NCBI RefSeq assembly: GCF_008831285.2
Contig: NC_045139.1
Coordinates: forward strand, 15,048,354-15,112,353
Source of the DNA: Nymphaea colorata
Lineage: Eukaryota; Streptophyta; Magnoliopsida; Nymphaeales; Nymphaeaceae
Direction: 5' to 3'
DNA length: 64,000 nt
The position numbers and the translations under genes are program-made. The notes under the pieces were generated by a model. The model ran no database searches. It saw nothing but the letters and a program-made list of their open reading frames with translations, and was not told the DNA's origin. This document shows positions 36,889 through 49,526 of the stretch, piece by piece. Positions within the stretch are counted from its first letter, which is position 1, and every line of letters starts with the position of its first letter.

Positions 36889-39279
36889 TTCTTCAACCTC
36901 ATCAGATAGTGATTCACACTTTGTAACCTCTTTCTGTTGATGACTTGATGCTTAACCATTCAAAGCTTTTTTGAGAATGACCTGCTCGAATACTTTTCAG
37001 TTTCTAATAACCAGAATAAACGATTGTCGCTTCAATTATACTTTTCACATCTTTGAATGCATCTTGCTTGATATATAGTCCTACGTGCAACGGAGGTGTA
37101 TAATTTATATTTTGTACCATGTAATTTATTCTGTTGTTTTGGGAAATATTTAAGCTGCCAGAAAGCAGTTTTTACGCACATCTTGGATCGGGGCTTTCGT
37201 ATACCCAATTTGACATACCTGGCCAAAAAAGCCTTCCAAGAAACATTCGATAATTGTCTATTCCATGTAAACTCCAGATAATAATTTGATTCATGCTTTG
37301 AGAATCTCACTGGAAGATAATTTGTTGGGCATATGGCCCTCTCTCCCTCTCTCATCAATCAAGTGGAGCTCTCTGTAAAGTTTGTCTTAGAACTTTAATT
37401 GGCTTAAAAACGAAGGTTCGAAGATGGGGTTAACCCACTTGGAGCATATGGGTTCATTCCTTGACCATCCCCCTGCATTAATAAAGAAAACCCACAAGAC
37501 ATATAATCCCTTGGTTATTGGGTGTGACACTACCAATTGAAAATCTAAAACTTGAAGCTTCAAAAGATGAAAGCCCTCCCGTTGCTTGACACGAGAACAG
37601 ATGCAAATCAACTTGAAAATATTTGAGTTAGGTACTATCATCGCGCGGTGCGCCGACAATGACAGATTCTCCCCACCACTAACTCCTGCTAGTGGCTGAC
37701 AAAAGGTATCTAATTGGTTAGAAATGTTGGAATACAAATTAGAAGCGCCGAAAACGCAGCTGTTTTTCCTTCACGCTGGGCCTCCTGTATACTTTAACCA
37801 GTAATGAGACGTGAAACCACCGACGTGGGTAGAGGCAATTTGCTGATAACGCGCCCCTGTTGCAACGGGCCAAGGCCTGAGAGCTTAGAGCGACAGAGCT
37901 CTGCTGCATGCGTTAAAAGGAAGCGTCAGTGGCAGGAGTGACCCTGACAAGGGGATGGTCCGGTGGATTACCCATGACCATGGTGTACAAACCTGGGAGA
38001 TTCTACAAGCAAACGCCAGCAGAGAGAAAAAGAATGCTCGTGTAACTGTGTAAGTCTTGATGGGGTTGACTGCAACATCCATTGCGTAAAATTCTTGGAG
38101 ATTCTCAAAGCAAACACAAGAGAGAGACAGAGACCGGCGTCTTCCTTCCTCCCAGCTCCCGCCCATCACTGCGTTGGCGTTCTGCTGCCAATTGATGAAC
38201 GAATACAACTATAAAAATGTTTTCCTGGAAGGGAAACGGATCTGGGGTGTCTCAACCCAACTGTGTCTGCAGGTCTCTGAGAATTGGAACCTACATTAGA
38301 CAGCTGCAAAGAAGAAACGCAAATCTCCATCCCTTCTTCTTACCACTACGATACATTACTAATGTTGCCTGGAAAACCGACGACGAGAAAATGTGAAACA
38401 TGCCAAGCAGGTAAAAAGTTTTCAACCCATTCGACAGCCAGGATGGCCGGAAATAAGCCGGACGGAGACGTATTACAGAAGGCCATCGGCCGGCCAACAC
38501 TACGAACTCTGGAGAGGAAAGATATCGCAAGAAACGGACTTCACATAAGCGCGATAAACACTTGCCGAACTGCTGGAAAGCAATCTTTCCTAGCAAACGA
38601 CGGACAAGCCCTCACCCTCAATGCCTCAAAATTCTAACTGTATATATAAAATGCTGCTAATGGCAAAAATCTAGAATTAACTATGAAATTTTGTTTTTAT
38701 AGAAAAGGTGTGACCATCTCTATTCTGACCGCTTCTGCAACGGGTTCCTCTCACTTGATAGCTTGGAAAGATTCTTGACATGACCGCCACACACTTGAGC
38801 GTAGCTTCATGTGAAAATTGCTTGGAGTTTCTCCATGTGTCGTTTTGTTTCTACGCCACCATGAACTCCAGGCTCCAGCAGATGATAAAAAAAAGAAGAG
38901 GGCCCAACATCGATTTAGCCAGGCTTACTTAAGGTCATCGATTGGAGAAGAAAAAATTACCTTGCATCGAGAACTGAGCATTAGAGATAATGAAAAGGAA
39001 GGGAATGATGGTCACGGGTCAGTTTTGGCTGTCTGATCCTGTGAACATTCTCTTTCTGCGTTTCTTGTTTTCAAAAACGCAATTTTCATTTAAGATACCA
39101 CCTTTTAAACAAAATTCAATAAACAGACTTTACATTTAATATTTTCTTGATACCGATTTCATTTTCCAAACTAATTACATCTTTTCTGACGGTATAGCGT
39201 TGAATCCTCTATGAACACTTGCCCCACGCCACATATTGGGGTAGGTGTTAAGGAGTGAATTAATTCGAGACTTTATGTG

Positions 39280-39476
39280 CTGTTTGGTAAATATAAATTT
39301 TGTGATTGTTTTATGAATTTATTTAAAAAAATAAAACATATTCATGAGACACTAAACCCTATATGATTGAGTAAATTAATTGAGTAAATTAATGAATATT
39401 TAATTTTAGTGTTTTATGAATATGCTTTAATCTTTAACATAAATTTATGGAACACTCAGCACAGCCAAACGACACC
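39280..39476. mobile_element. MITE-like element, about 197 bp
   Basis: The left end reads CTGTTTGGTAAATATAAATT; the right end, inverted, reads GGTGTCGTTTGGCTGTG and then CATAAATTTATG. The AT-rich interior repeats GTTTTATGAAT. It is similar in ends and interior to the elements at 2132, 9106 and 49068. Confidence 0.4.
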
Positions 39477-40587
39477 TTAAAAAATAATGAAATTGAAAAA
39501 GACTTTCTTTTTTAAGTAAAAGACGACTTGGCTTCAACTTATTTGATACTTTCACAAGAAGAATCAAGTCATAATCAAAGCAAAGATTCTATCTGACTGT
39601 TTTTAGCCAAGTATGAGGTTTAATGGAGAAAATGATACAAAACTACGGTTTTTCACAAATTAAAGTTAAAAATGGTCCCCGAAATAGAAACATATATGGA
39701 ACCTTTTACACTTCTACCTTCTCCAATGTTCCGCCGTTTTGATTGAGGCAAGGGGAGGGAAACCTGACCAACCGAATCAAAAACCAGGCAGTGACACTCT
39801 TCTCTCTCCCTCTCTGTTTTGGCGACAACAGTTCCTTCACTTCGTGCGGGCGACGATAAGGCATTTACCAGGAAGGCAGGAGACGGCCGTCAACTGGTGA
39901 CCATCCGATCCTCTCATCCCTTAACGCGGCTTCGCTCCAGTAATCTATCTATCTATCTCTATCTCTCTCTTCCTTTCTCTCTGTGGAAAGCTGCTGTCAT
40001 GTGGTGAGCGCATTCGGTGTTGGTTCTTAGTAGATTCACGGAGACCGTGTCTTCCTTTGTATATGTGACGGTTTGTTAGCGTCCACTAGATTACTGCATC
40101 CTCTCGTGGAAGGCTGGATAAGTCGACGCGGATCTTATAGTGACTTCAGTTTGAAGATCTGTGGCGTTTCATTTGTAGTTCACTTTATATTTGTCTCGCG
40201 ATGGGTAGTTGCTAAATCTCCACTTTGGTCTTGGGTTCTTGCTAGTGGAGATTTTGGGATCTTGGATTGCTGAAAGTGGGTATTTTGAAACGTTTTTTTA
40301 TTGTGAAGCGAGACAGAGTTGAGAGTGGGTCCGTGGGAGTATGGTTGCCTTCTTGGATGAAACAGAAGAATGTGGGTTAACGACATAAAGATCGTTCTTT
40401 GTTTTGAGAATCTAGAGTTTGTTATGGCGGATAGATGATTTTTGGCAAGACTGGAAATATCCTGGGTTGGAATTTTAGCTCTTGGATCAGTAATGTGCGA
40501 TTTCTGAAGGGAACGTAGCAGGGAAAATTTGGTCGTCGTGGAGCGACTAGAAGCATAACTATGTCATAATTCCATCGTTCTTATCTA

Positions 40588-40671
40588 ATGGCATCTCTTA
40601 GACGATCACCATTGGCGGGACAGGGTGAGAGAACTGCACAGGACGCAGAGGCTGTTCCGCATGCCGATTGA
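40588..40671 (+). other. Upstream ORF overlapping the GT43 start
   Basis: A 27-codon ORF begins MASLRRSPLAGQ and stops at 40671, ten bases past the GT43 ATG at 40661, in another frame. Its first residues resemble the MASIRR-type N-terminus of IRX9H-like GT43 proteins. It is therefore either a regulatory uORF or the true N-terminus displaced by a frameshift. Confidence 0.5.
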
Positions 40672-43237
40672 GAGGATATTGGCCGCTGTGGTATCCATGA
40701 TTTTCAATTTTGTGATGGGCTTCTGTTTGCAGAGAGGTCGGAGCTTGGAGAGTGCAAAATCAAGAGCACATGGGTGGAAGAGAGCCTTCTTGCATTTCTC
40801 ATTATGTTTTATATTTGGGCTTCTAATTGGACTTACTCCCACTATCACACTGGATTTCCTTCCAAATCTTGACTTGGGGCATCGAAAATTACCAACAGGT
40901 TTGAATAGGGAGAGCAAGGGTTTTGCTGGAAGCAGGAATCAATCAATTGAATCACTCTTTTTGAATGCTATTGCTGGTCGGGAACCGCGACTGAGAAAAG
41001 AGACAGGGAATGGGACTACTGAAAATTTTACTACATCAGCCCGTGTTGATGAGCTCCAGAAATTGTTGATAGTTGCAAGTCCAACATATAGTCGCTCCTT
41101 CCAAGCATATTATTTGAATCGTCTCGCTCATACTTTGAGACTTGTCCCTCCTCCTTTGCTTTGGATTGTAGTGGAGACCTCTTTGCAGACTGCTGAAACT
41201 GCTAGGTTGTTAAGGAGAACTGGGGTGATGTATAGACATCTCGTTTCTGATAAAAATTTTACAAGCGTAAGAGATAGGGGCATTCACCAGAGAAATGTTG
41301 CTCTTGCTCACATTGAAAAGCATCGACTGGATGGGATTGTGTACTTTGCAGATGATGATAATGAATACTCTAAGGATCTCTTTCAATATATAAGGAACAT
41401 AAGGTATTTTACATCACCATCGTCTGGCATTTACTAGATATTTTATTTTACTTCTATTTTTTCGGTTTAGATGTTACAGTGCTGTTTCTTGCCTTGGGTA
41501 ACTGAGTTACAATGCTACAAGTGAGTGCCACAAGAATTCAAAGTGTCTTCTTCCTGATGATATGAGGAGGAGATACTCGGAAGCTATTGAATATTTCTCT
41601 TGGGCTCTTTCCATGCACGCATTGGTTATTTTTGCAATTTATTTTCCAGATAACTTTCTTTCTCTCCTTCTTCCCTCACTTGTGTCAGTTGATAAATAGA
41701 ATTGAATGACGTGTCAATGTTGGTGGCTAAAGGTAAAGCTGCGGTCACGTCTGTTTTGTCAATGAGATCATGTTTGTTTTGTCAATCAGCAACGTTCATT
41801 TTTCTTAAAGAGTTTATACATTACACTGCAATCATATCAGAAGAAAGCACTTAGTAAGGTGCAACAAGTGCAATGTAACTTGCTCTTAAACATGGAAGAG
41901 TGGGCGACCTCTGTTTTGGATGTGACTCCTTTTCTCTTGGTACACATGGTAAGAGGTGACTGGATTCCTTGAGATTAAAGCTACTAGACTTTGCACACTT
42001 TCTAAGAAAATTTATCTAGCTCCTCCATCGGCCATAGCTCTTCGACAGAGCTGAAAGGAGTCAAAGGGCTGAAATTGTCCAGCATCCGGCAATTTGAGGG
42101 AACTCTAGTACTAGTCCATATTTTTATGTGTACCGAAAACTGTAATATGTGGCTTTTGTCCATCCTGTGAACAAAAGTTGGTCAGTGTCTGTAAATATAT
42201 TCTTAGAAGCTGATTTTCTGCAAGGAAAAGAGTGCAACTTGTGGATTTTAGAAGCATTTCGCGATTCTAAGTCCTCTTTGATGAAATGGCAGGCAGTTTT
42301 GCTTGTTGTGCAATATATTCGGCCACCATTGACTCTTAGAGTACTGAAGCAGAATATTTTGAGCTGGTTAACTTTGCTGTTTGCTTAATTGTTAACATTA
42401 ACGGCACGCTACAGTTATTTTTTTCAATGCTAAAGATCTTGTTACCTTTTCATACAGTATGATCGAAGATGGGTGTCACTTTTGCTGAAAGTTTGTTTAG
42501 TCTTCTACAGAATAGAGTAATCCCAAATAATCAGCTTCATGTTTCCTTGTCACAGCTGATAAGTTGTTATAGGGTTGATTCACCTTTCAACCGTTCCTAT
42601 TTAATATCTGTCCGTTCATTCTTCATTGATCACAGGTTTGATAAATTCATTTACTTTCGGTGAGCAGACGTTTTGGAACTTGGCCTGTTGCCACGCTTGT
42701 GAAAACGGAAAGCTGGCCTCTAATAGAAGGCCCTGTTTGCAATGGAAGCCAGGTTATTGGGTGGCATACAAGCTTAAAAAATAAAAGCGTCCGGAGATTT
42801 CCTATTGATATGTCGGCCTTCGCCTTCAATAGTACAGTACTATGGGACCCTAAAAGGTGGCAACGTCATGCTGTTCAGCCCATATGGCAACAGGACACAG
42901 TCAAGGTTGGTTTCCAAGTGAGTTTGAGATACCCAATCCAAGTTTTTATTTTGTCTTGTCTGCAAAATCACGACCCAATTTTTGACACGATTGCTGTAAA
43001 GTTCACATGCAATTGAACTTTCTAAAGATCCTTTCACTAAAAAACAGTGGCTGGACATTTAGCAGTTTCTAACAAAGCAACTCTTGACAGGAATTAACTG
43101 CATTAATAGATCGAGTAGTTGAAGATGAAAGCCAAATGGAGGGCATACCACCTGGCTGTTCACGTGTTCTGGTTTGGAAGCTTCACATGGAAGCGCCGGC
43201 ACTCTCTTCTCCAAATGGCTTGGTTGTGCAAAAATAA
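40661..43237 (+). CDS. GT43 glycosyltransferase, IRX9/IRX9H-like (xylan backbone synthesis), three coding exons
   Basis: Exons are 40661-41403, 42668-42917 and 43091-43237, with phases 2 and 0 joining to about 379 residues. This is a type II membrane protein: a short basic N-terminus, hydrophobic segment(s) including [19 protein letters not shown] (about 47-65), a stem, and a Golgi-lumen catalytic domain from about residue 125. Family motifs are [28 protein letters not shown], the DxD-type [17 protein letters not shown] across the first intron, and [16 protein letters not shown] in the last exon. IRX9-type proteins act with IRX10 and IRX14 in making the beta-1,4-xylan backbone; which GT43 members are themselves catalytic is debated. 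Length fits the IRX9H branch, but the first residues do not: a MASLRRSP-like start lies upstream in another frame. A long CT-rich leader (from about 39800) probably contains a 5'-UTR intron. Confidence 0.88.
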
Positions 43238-43989
43238 GTATGGTCGCTTCTTTTTAATGCCTCGGTTGTCTATATGATGGAGACGACCAGTGATAAGGTC
43301 TAATTTCATTCTTAGATCTTTTATTCAACCAGCTACAGCCCACAATTAAAGGCGCATAGATTTAAAGCTTTCAATAGAAACGTTTACGTGCTAATTTTTC
43401 ATGCTTGATCTGCTACCAGTTCTCAATTCTCAACTGGCATTAGGTCTTTGTGGAGCACACACCTGCTTTTATGGTCTATTTCTCAGACAAAAAGTACAGG
43501 GTCCATTTGATGTGCATTGTTGATGATGCCAGAGCTGCTGGCTTTCTGGAATACAATCACCAGTCACGATACATTTCCTGCTCCCGCGACGGCTGGTGTC
43601 CATAATAGCAGCATGACTCTCTCATTTATATATTTTATTATTTTGCCAGGTCGAAGCCTGTGGCTTAAGCTCCGTATTGTTTGCGCTTTCTTTTTAGTTT
43701 TGCTCAACTGATTCTTCTCTTCTTCACAGTCAAATTAGTTTGAGTTTTGCCATCTGTATCTGCTGTAAGTTGAAGGAATGCTTTGACTGATCCGTTTATT
43801 AGTAGATCGGGGATGAGGTGGCTGTGTCTTAAAGTTTCATCATGTGCTGTGAAATTTGTGTGTTTTTTCATGATTTTCAAAGAAAAACCTATTAAATCAT
43901 CATGTTAGCATCTCCGTATATAATTCAGTTTGTCTTCTAAATTTATCGTGGTTTCCGTAGATGGTAGTAGCGTCACTAATATTACAACT

Positions 43990-44027
<38 letters not shown>

Positions 44028-44150
44028 TGTGGAGTAACAAGTGAAAGTTGATGCAGGTGGAATCTTCGAGGCTCCATATGAGTGAGACAAGAAAGGGAGC
44101 TAACGAAATGCTTTACTTCCGCAACAATCTTGGCATGTACAAGCAGTGGT
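43238..44150. other. Region between the GT43 gene and the small membrane-protein gene
   Basis: The first part is the GT43 3' UTR. A (GA)n tract lies at about 43992-44023. A TATTTAAAG box at 44156-44164 begins the next gene. No other gene is seen. Confidence 0.6.
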
Positions 44151-44155
44151 CTTGC

Positions 44156-44164
44156 TATTTAAAG
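44156..44164 (+). promoter_or_regulatory. Possible TATA-like box
   Basis: TATTTAAAG lies 39-47 bp upstream of the ATG at 44203, so any leader would be very short (about 10-20 nt). Confidence 0.35.
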
Positions 44165-44202
44165 CTTTGTCCTTTGTTGTCGTTCATCTCATCCCTTCTA
44201 TC

Positions 44203-44823
44203 ATGTACCCCAACTTAGATCTCCTCCTCCTCCTCCTCCTCCACTGGGCTGCTGTCATGGCCATCCTCACTGTTGGCATTGTTCTACTCGTTATTCTCTT
44301 GTTGGTAGCCTCATTTCTTACTCTTATCGCTATCCTGCTCACCGATATTTACGAGTTATTCTCTTACTATCCTAGTTTGATGTATCACTTGAGAAATGTT
44401 TTAGAGAAAGTCTTAGTGACGATTGTCTTTTATTTAGTTGAAATGTGCCAAAACATGGGCTCTTCTCGTCATGTGCCCGCTCAAGTCAGACCTTTAATGG
44501 ATGCGGTCCACCGTGAAGATTCGAGTTCGGTCACAAAGCATGATGAACCAGGGAACTTGGCGCAGAAAATGGATGAAGATGCAGCTAAGTCTGCTGATGT
44601 ACAGTCCCCAGAGTCTGCAAGGCATGGTGAGAAGGGCGCAGAGTCTAGACCAAAGAAACGGTCCACAGGAGCATCTGTGTTAGATCTGGGGACTGAAGGA
44701 TCCAACAAAGAGCTGCAGCCTCCGGATCCCAAAATTGATGTGAACGGGAATTCAGACCTGGGTCCATTAGCAAAGGAAATACTTCGGAAGCGATCGGCCT
44801 TGAACTCTGGTGGCAGCCGGTGA
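44203..44823 (+). CDS. Small membrane protein of unknown function
   Basis: A 206-residue single-exon frame starts at the ATG at 44203. The N-terminus is very hydrophobic: LDLLLLLLLHWAAVMAILTV and VILLLVASFLTLIAILLTDI suggest two closely spaced membrane helices within residues 5-48, and KVLVTIVFYLVEMC (about 69-82) a possible third. The rest (about 88-206) is polar, rich in Ser, Glu, Lys and Asp, with a basic RPKKRS patch and a basic end (EILRKRSALNSGGSR). No family was recognised. The long polar tail with balanced charge, and an upstream TATA-like box, favour a real gene over chance. It may instead be an orphan or lineage-specific gene. AG microsatellites lie both upstream and immediately downstream (44867-44888). 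Confidence 0.55.
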   Translation: MYPNLDLLLLLLLHWAAVMAILTVGIVLLVILLLVASFLTLIAILLTDIYELFSYYPSLMYHLRNVLEKVLVTIVFYLVEMCQNMGSSRHVPAQVRPLMDAVHREDSSSVTKHDEPGNLAQKMDEDAAKSADVQSPESARHGEKGAESRPKKRSTGASVLDLGTEGSNKELQPPDPKIDVNGNSDLGPLAKEILRKRSALNSGGSR

Positions 44824-47097
44824 AGCGCTTTTCATTTACAACGCATATTTAACAAACAGACAGAGAGAGTGAGAGAGAGAGAGAGAGTTCCTTGCTTAGC
44901 ACTGGTAGATTGGTATCGCTTTTTCTTGATACTCAGGAAGAGATGCATCTGTTTTTGAATTGTAATGAAAAAGTTGCGCTGATCAATAGAAGAGAAAAGT
45001 GGAAAAGATGATTATCATTAATTGACAAAGATATACATCCTCTCTTTTGCAGGTTTTTGGGATTTTCTTTTTCCCAGACTCGATCCAAAATACTGTTCAC
45101 GGAAGTCCTATCTCACGAAAAACGGCATAGTTTCACTCACAACCCCTACTGGTTAAAATGCATTTACCTTTCGGTTCATTACATAATTTGATGCCCTCTT
45201 CCTTCCATGCCTTGTAAAGAGCCAAGCGCATGCAGTCGACTTTCAAGATTGAGAGAATATGGATCTACTTTTTTACGAGCATTTCCTTTCAAAACACGTG
45301 AAAAATTTTGGCGTTTTCTTTTCCTGCCTTCTACACGAGAGGGATTAGTAACATGGTTGGTTCTTTTGCTCTTGGCAGCATTGGAGTTCTTCGGCTTTGG
45401 GAAAAAGAGCATTAGAAAATGGAAAGCCCAAATCTCAATTCACTGCCTAGGAGCTTTAGTTTTAACTTGAAAAAAGTAAAAAATTAGGATAGCTAATCCT
45501 TTTAATTACTCATTTATAAGTTTTCAAATATCTTTCACAATCATCAATAAGAGAATAAACTTTTGGGGTCATCCTTAAGCACCCCATCCATACGTGTAGG
45601 ACTCTATATCCGAATATTGAACGGTGTTCTGATACCATTGAATGTCCCGTTACCCACTTTTGGGGGCGGGTCCTTGGTCCGACGGATCCTAACGTCCTTA
45701 GCAATTTCAGTTCCAACTCATAAAAAGCTAGAAACTTGGACAACACAACCTCCTTTATTAGTCGTTAAAGATCTTTCACATTTGTTAACACAAAACTGAA
45801 TTTTTAGGGTGTTACAATGGTAGTTAATTTTCTATTGGTGATACAAAACTAAATGAAAAACCAGATCCAATTTAGATTTGAAAAACAACATCAGATGAGA
45901 TCGGGATTTGGCTTTGAGGAAAATATCTGATCGGATAATGGCACCTTCGATTTCAAATAGCGAGTCAATTTTCTGCATATCCATGTGCAATTGAAGTACT
46001 TGTGAAATCGGTTGCTCAACTTTATCATCAAATGCATGACCCACCTCGGATGTATCTAATCTGACATTAAAGTCGAATTTCTTACTTGGATTCGGTTGTA
46101 ACTTTAGGAATCAGATTCACACCTCTCCATACTTCTTCTTTATTCGAGTTAGGATATCAACATGCTTCTATCTGTTAACTGAATTTGGTAACTGGTATGG
46201 ACATGCATCAGATCTAATTTTTTGACCCATTGGTATCCTGATCTCGAATGTACCAGGACCTATTTTGCATTAAGAGCAAATGACCTCTAAATGTTCTGAG
46301 GGGCATAGCATAGTTGGTCCAAAGGTGGTGAGGAGTTGGGGTTGAAGGCTTCAGCCTCTCATCGGTGCAATGGCCACTTCATAAGTTCTTCACATGCTCA
46401 CCAGGATCTCTAAGTAATTTGATTTCATTTCTCCATTTGCTAGTGCATCCAGGGGATGGATCAAGATGATTGCACAGGGCCCCAATGTGCCCTATGCACA
46501 TAAAAATGATCGACCAAGTCAGGATCCAGACAATAGAAAAATGCTTCATTTGGAAGATGCGTCAGTGAATGTTTTCAAGACACCATAAATGAGTGGCGTT
46601 CCAGTGCTGCTGCTGAAAGGTTTTCAAGGAGGCATGGAGTGTACCATAGTATACCTTTTCAATAGATTGCCAAGCACATCACCGAAAACTGGTCGGCTTG
46701 AGTGGCGTTTTATTGATGCATCCTTAGTTTGATTCTTGTCCGTGCTACTCTTCTAAACTTCAAACAATGACATGCGTGACACTTGAGTTTAAGGGTGTAC
46801 CGTATGACTACCTAGGTCTTAAATTAGCCATTGACCACCGAGAGTATGGAAAAGAAGGAGAAGCTTCAGCCTCTCGGTCGAACGGTGGATTATCTTCCAT
46901 TCACCTGAACCTACATATGGTTAGATCGCAGCACTATGACTTGATTTCAGTTCGTTCTTATATCATTTCCCAAAGCAAAAATCAAATAATGATGTTATAA
47001 GAACAGAGTGCTTTTATTTTCATTTTTTTTCCTTGTAGGGAATAAAAAGCTCCACTTGGCAGGTGAAAACACCTTTTAAGTCTCGGCAAGTCAAGAG

Positions 47098-47424
47098 TAC
47101 ACCTGGGCATTGGGCCCGCCCAGCCAAATAAGAGTCGGGCTTGGGTCGACCCGACGCTTGATACTCGAGCCTGGGTCCGGCCCAGCCCGACTAAAATAAA
47201 AAATAGTTTTAAAATATAAAATAAAAAATTGAATATAAAGTATATATTTAATAATAAAATATATATTATATTAAATAAAAATAATAAGAAATTAAAAAAA
47301 AAAAGAATCAAGCCTAATCGGTCCCCATCAAACCGACCCCAGCTGGTTTTTTTTGGGCCTGGGCCCAGGCCCAAACCCGATCGGGCCAAGTACCGGGTAC
47401 CCGACGGGTGCCCAGTACCTGACG
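47098..47424. mobile_element. Possible non-autonomous hAT-like element
   Basis: GC-rich ends flank an AT-rich, TA/AAAT-rich core. The left end has GTACACCTGGGCATTGGGCC; the right end has GGCCTGGGCCCAGGCC, TACCGGGTACCCGACGGG and GTGCCCAGTACC. The inverted relation of GTAC..TGGGC at the two ends and repeated GGGC/GCCC subterminal words are typical of plant hAT-type non-autonomous elements. No 8-bp duplication was confirmed and there is no transposase. Confidence 0.4.
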
Positions 47425-47471
47425 CCCAAAACATCCCAAGCTCAAAACTTCACTTATACATAGAAAACGCC

Positions 47472-47514
47472 ATCCTTGCTACAAGGCTAAGTGATCCTTG
47501 CTACAAGGCTAAGC
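47472..47514. repeat. 22-bp tandem duplication
   Basis: ATCCTTGCTACAAGGCTAAG is present twice head to tail, just after the hAT-like patch. Confidence 0.9.
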
Positions 47515-47569
47515 TAGATGCTCTTATAACCACTCTTGCTACAGGAATGAAGGCAGGTAAACCCTTCGG

Positions 47570-47699
47570 CAGCCTAAAAGCTTCATTTTAGAGGGTGTTT
47601 GAATGAGTGGACTAGAACATCTTAGACGGAACGTCAGCCTAAAAGCTTCATTTTAGAGGGTGTTTGAATGAGTGGACTAGAACATCTTAGACGGAACGT
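47570..47699. repeat. 65-bp perfect tandem duplication
   Basis: Copies 47570-47634 and 47635-47699 both start CAGCCTAAAAGCTTCATTTT and end GACGGAACGT. No internal difference was seen, which suggests a very recent duplication or an assembly artefact. Confidence 0.95.
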
Positions 47700-49067
47700 A
47701 AGAGACAAGGGATGTTCTCGTCCACCTTTTGTATTGAGCCATAACTCCTTGTCTTATATGTTCTCCCATACCAGTCAAACACATTACAATTCTGAAAACT
47801 AAAAGCCAATCAAACTACTTTAATGGACAGATTTTTTTCAATTGAACAATAAAAGCAAGGTGATCCAAAGGCGCTTCTGTCGCATGCTTGACCTTCGTTC
47901 TCACTATGTGCCAACAACCAAATCTATTATGTTTTTTATTAGAAATTTTGCAATATTAATACCGGCAGCGCTAGAAGTAGATAATTGTGTTAAATGAATC
48001 TACCGGAAGAGTTGCTTTAATTCTCCTACTTGTTTTTCTTTTTGTATTATAGGTCATTCAGGAATCATGGAACACTGTCGGTACTGTTTCAAAAGGCACA
48101 TACTTTATCAGATACTTTATTCTCTAAGGTTTCTGAACCATCCTTGCTGCCAAAAATAATGACCTTTAGATAGTCACTGTAGTAGCTTATCATAACAGGA
48201 GATGGGGACATGATCACCAACTTTAGTTCCTTTCATAACAAAAAATTATTAGGTCATAAGCTTTTCTATAACTAAAGAAAGAGAGTAGACATGATGCGGG
48301 AAGCTTCTTGCTATTATTGTGCTAATTAAAGTAACTTTGGGATCAGTAGTTTATAACTCCAAATTATTTTTCAAATCTTAAATCAAATAAAAAGGAAAAA
48401 AATTATATACATCTCAGACATGCACTTGTTTTTTTTTTTTTTTTGTACCGTTTAAATTTCCTTTTCCTTTTTCAATATTCTTGTTTGTCATTGTTGGCTT
48501 GTAAATGTGCCGAAAAATTCAAACATGGTGTTGGCCGGGCCGGTTTCGGGACTGTGCCTGGGCTCAACTTGGCTAAGGTGGGTTCGAGTTCATTGAACAC
48601 CAAGGTCAAATGAGTACGTCTGTAATGCTTTATTCTGGGGAGACAACTCCACTTTCCCCCCTTCTTCATAACTTTCGTTTGCATCATCCAGCAGAGTTAT
48701 TGTTTTCTTGTAACTCATGTTCTTAAAATACATGATTCAAGAACAATATATTCTTGTTTTAAAAATCATGATGTACTTATAAATGCTGTTTATAGTTCCA
48801 ATAATCAAACACTAGATATAATAACACCATGTTTTCTGAAACAAAAACGTGACATTCTTACAACATGTGTAATAAGAGAACTGCCCTCTTATACTATGGG
48901 CTTATAAAGGCTTCATGTAAGTGAAAACGGCTTATAGTGGCCAATTAGGCTCTATATATTGACCCATATACAAAGATGAACTTATAATTTTGTCTCTGTT
49001 TTAATGCAAAACTATCTAATGTGTACAAATTCATATTAGCTACAAGGCAGTACTGGTTACAATTTGA

Positions 49068-49222
49068 GGTCGTTCGGCAAAAGGAACAGTACCATGAATG
49101 CTTCGTGAATCTGTGTTAAAGATTGCTCCAATTTTTTGGAGCAATAAAACATATGTTTTATGAATCTGCCCTAAATTTAAGTCAGATTCATGAAACACTC
49201 ACAACCACCTTTTGGGAACGAT
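49068..49222. mobile_element. MITE-like fold-back element, about 155 bp
   Basis: The left end GTCGTTCGGCAAAAGG pairs with the right end, whose inverse complement is GATCGTTCCCAAAAGG. Inside is a perfect hairpin (TTGCTCCAA, short loop, TTGGAGCAA) and TTTATGAATCTGCCCT and AACACTCACAA blocks shared with the element at 9106. There is no coding capacity. Confidence 0.5.
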
Positions 49223-49526
49223 CGTTTTGGGGAACGATTATATTGAACCTGATTTTGACATTCGTGAGTATCTCATATCACCGACAGACATGCTTTCTGC
49301 ATTATAAAGTCCTAAAGTCCAATTGGGACAAGTCCTATTGCGGGAATGCTAACACCTTGTTGGTAGGCTAGTAACGTCAATAGATGAAATTTTCACTCCC
49401 GTGGGAAGAAGAAAACTATTTTTCCCACAAAAAAGTGGTAAACGTTTTCCAAGAAAACCTGGGTTATGGGTAGTGCTCATTAATTTGCGAACGGCTTTCA
49501 TCAGAAAATAATGTATGAAAATGTTT

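Larger units (their letters stand above)
35670..39780. other. Intergenic region with several repeats
   Basis: This holds the EF-Ts 3' UTR, a 209-bp tandem duplication (36084-36497), a compound microsatellite palindrome (36719-36888) and a MITE-like element (39280-39476). Open frames near 37885-38208 (-) and 38284-38637 (+) have no family signature and are not called as genes. Confidence 0.6.

Noticed and set aside
37885-38637. Frames of 107 (-) and 117 (+) codons
   Set aside because: No recognised motifs, no supporting start/splice context on either strand, and composition like the surrounding intergenic DNA.
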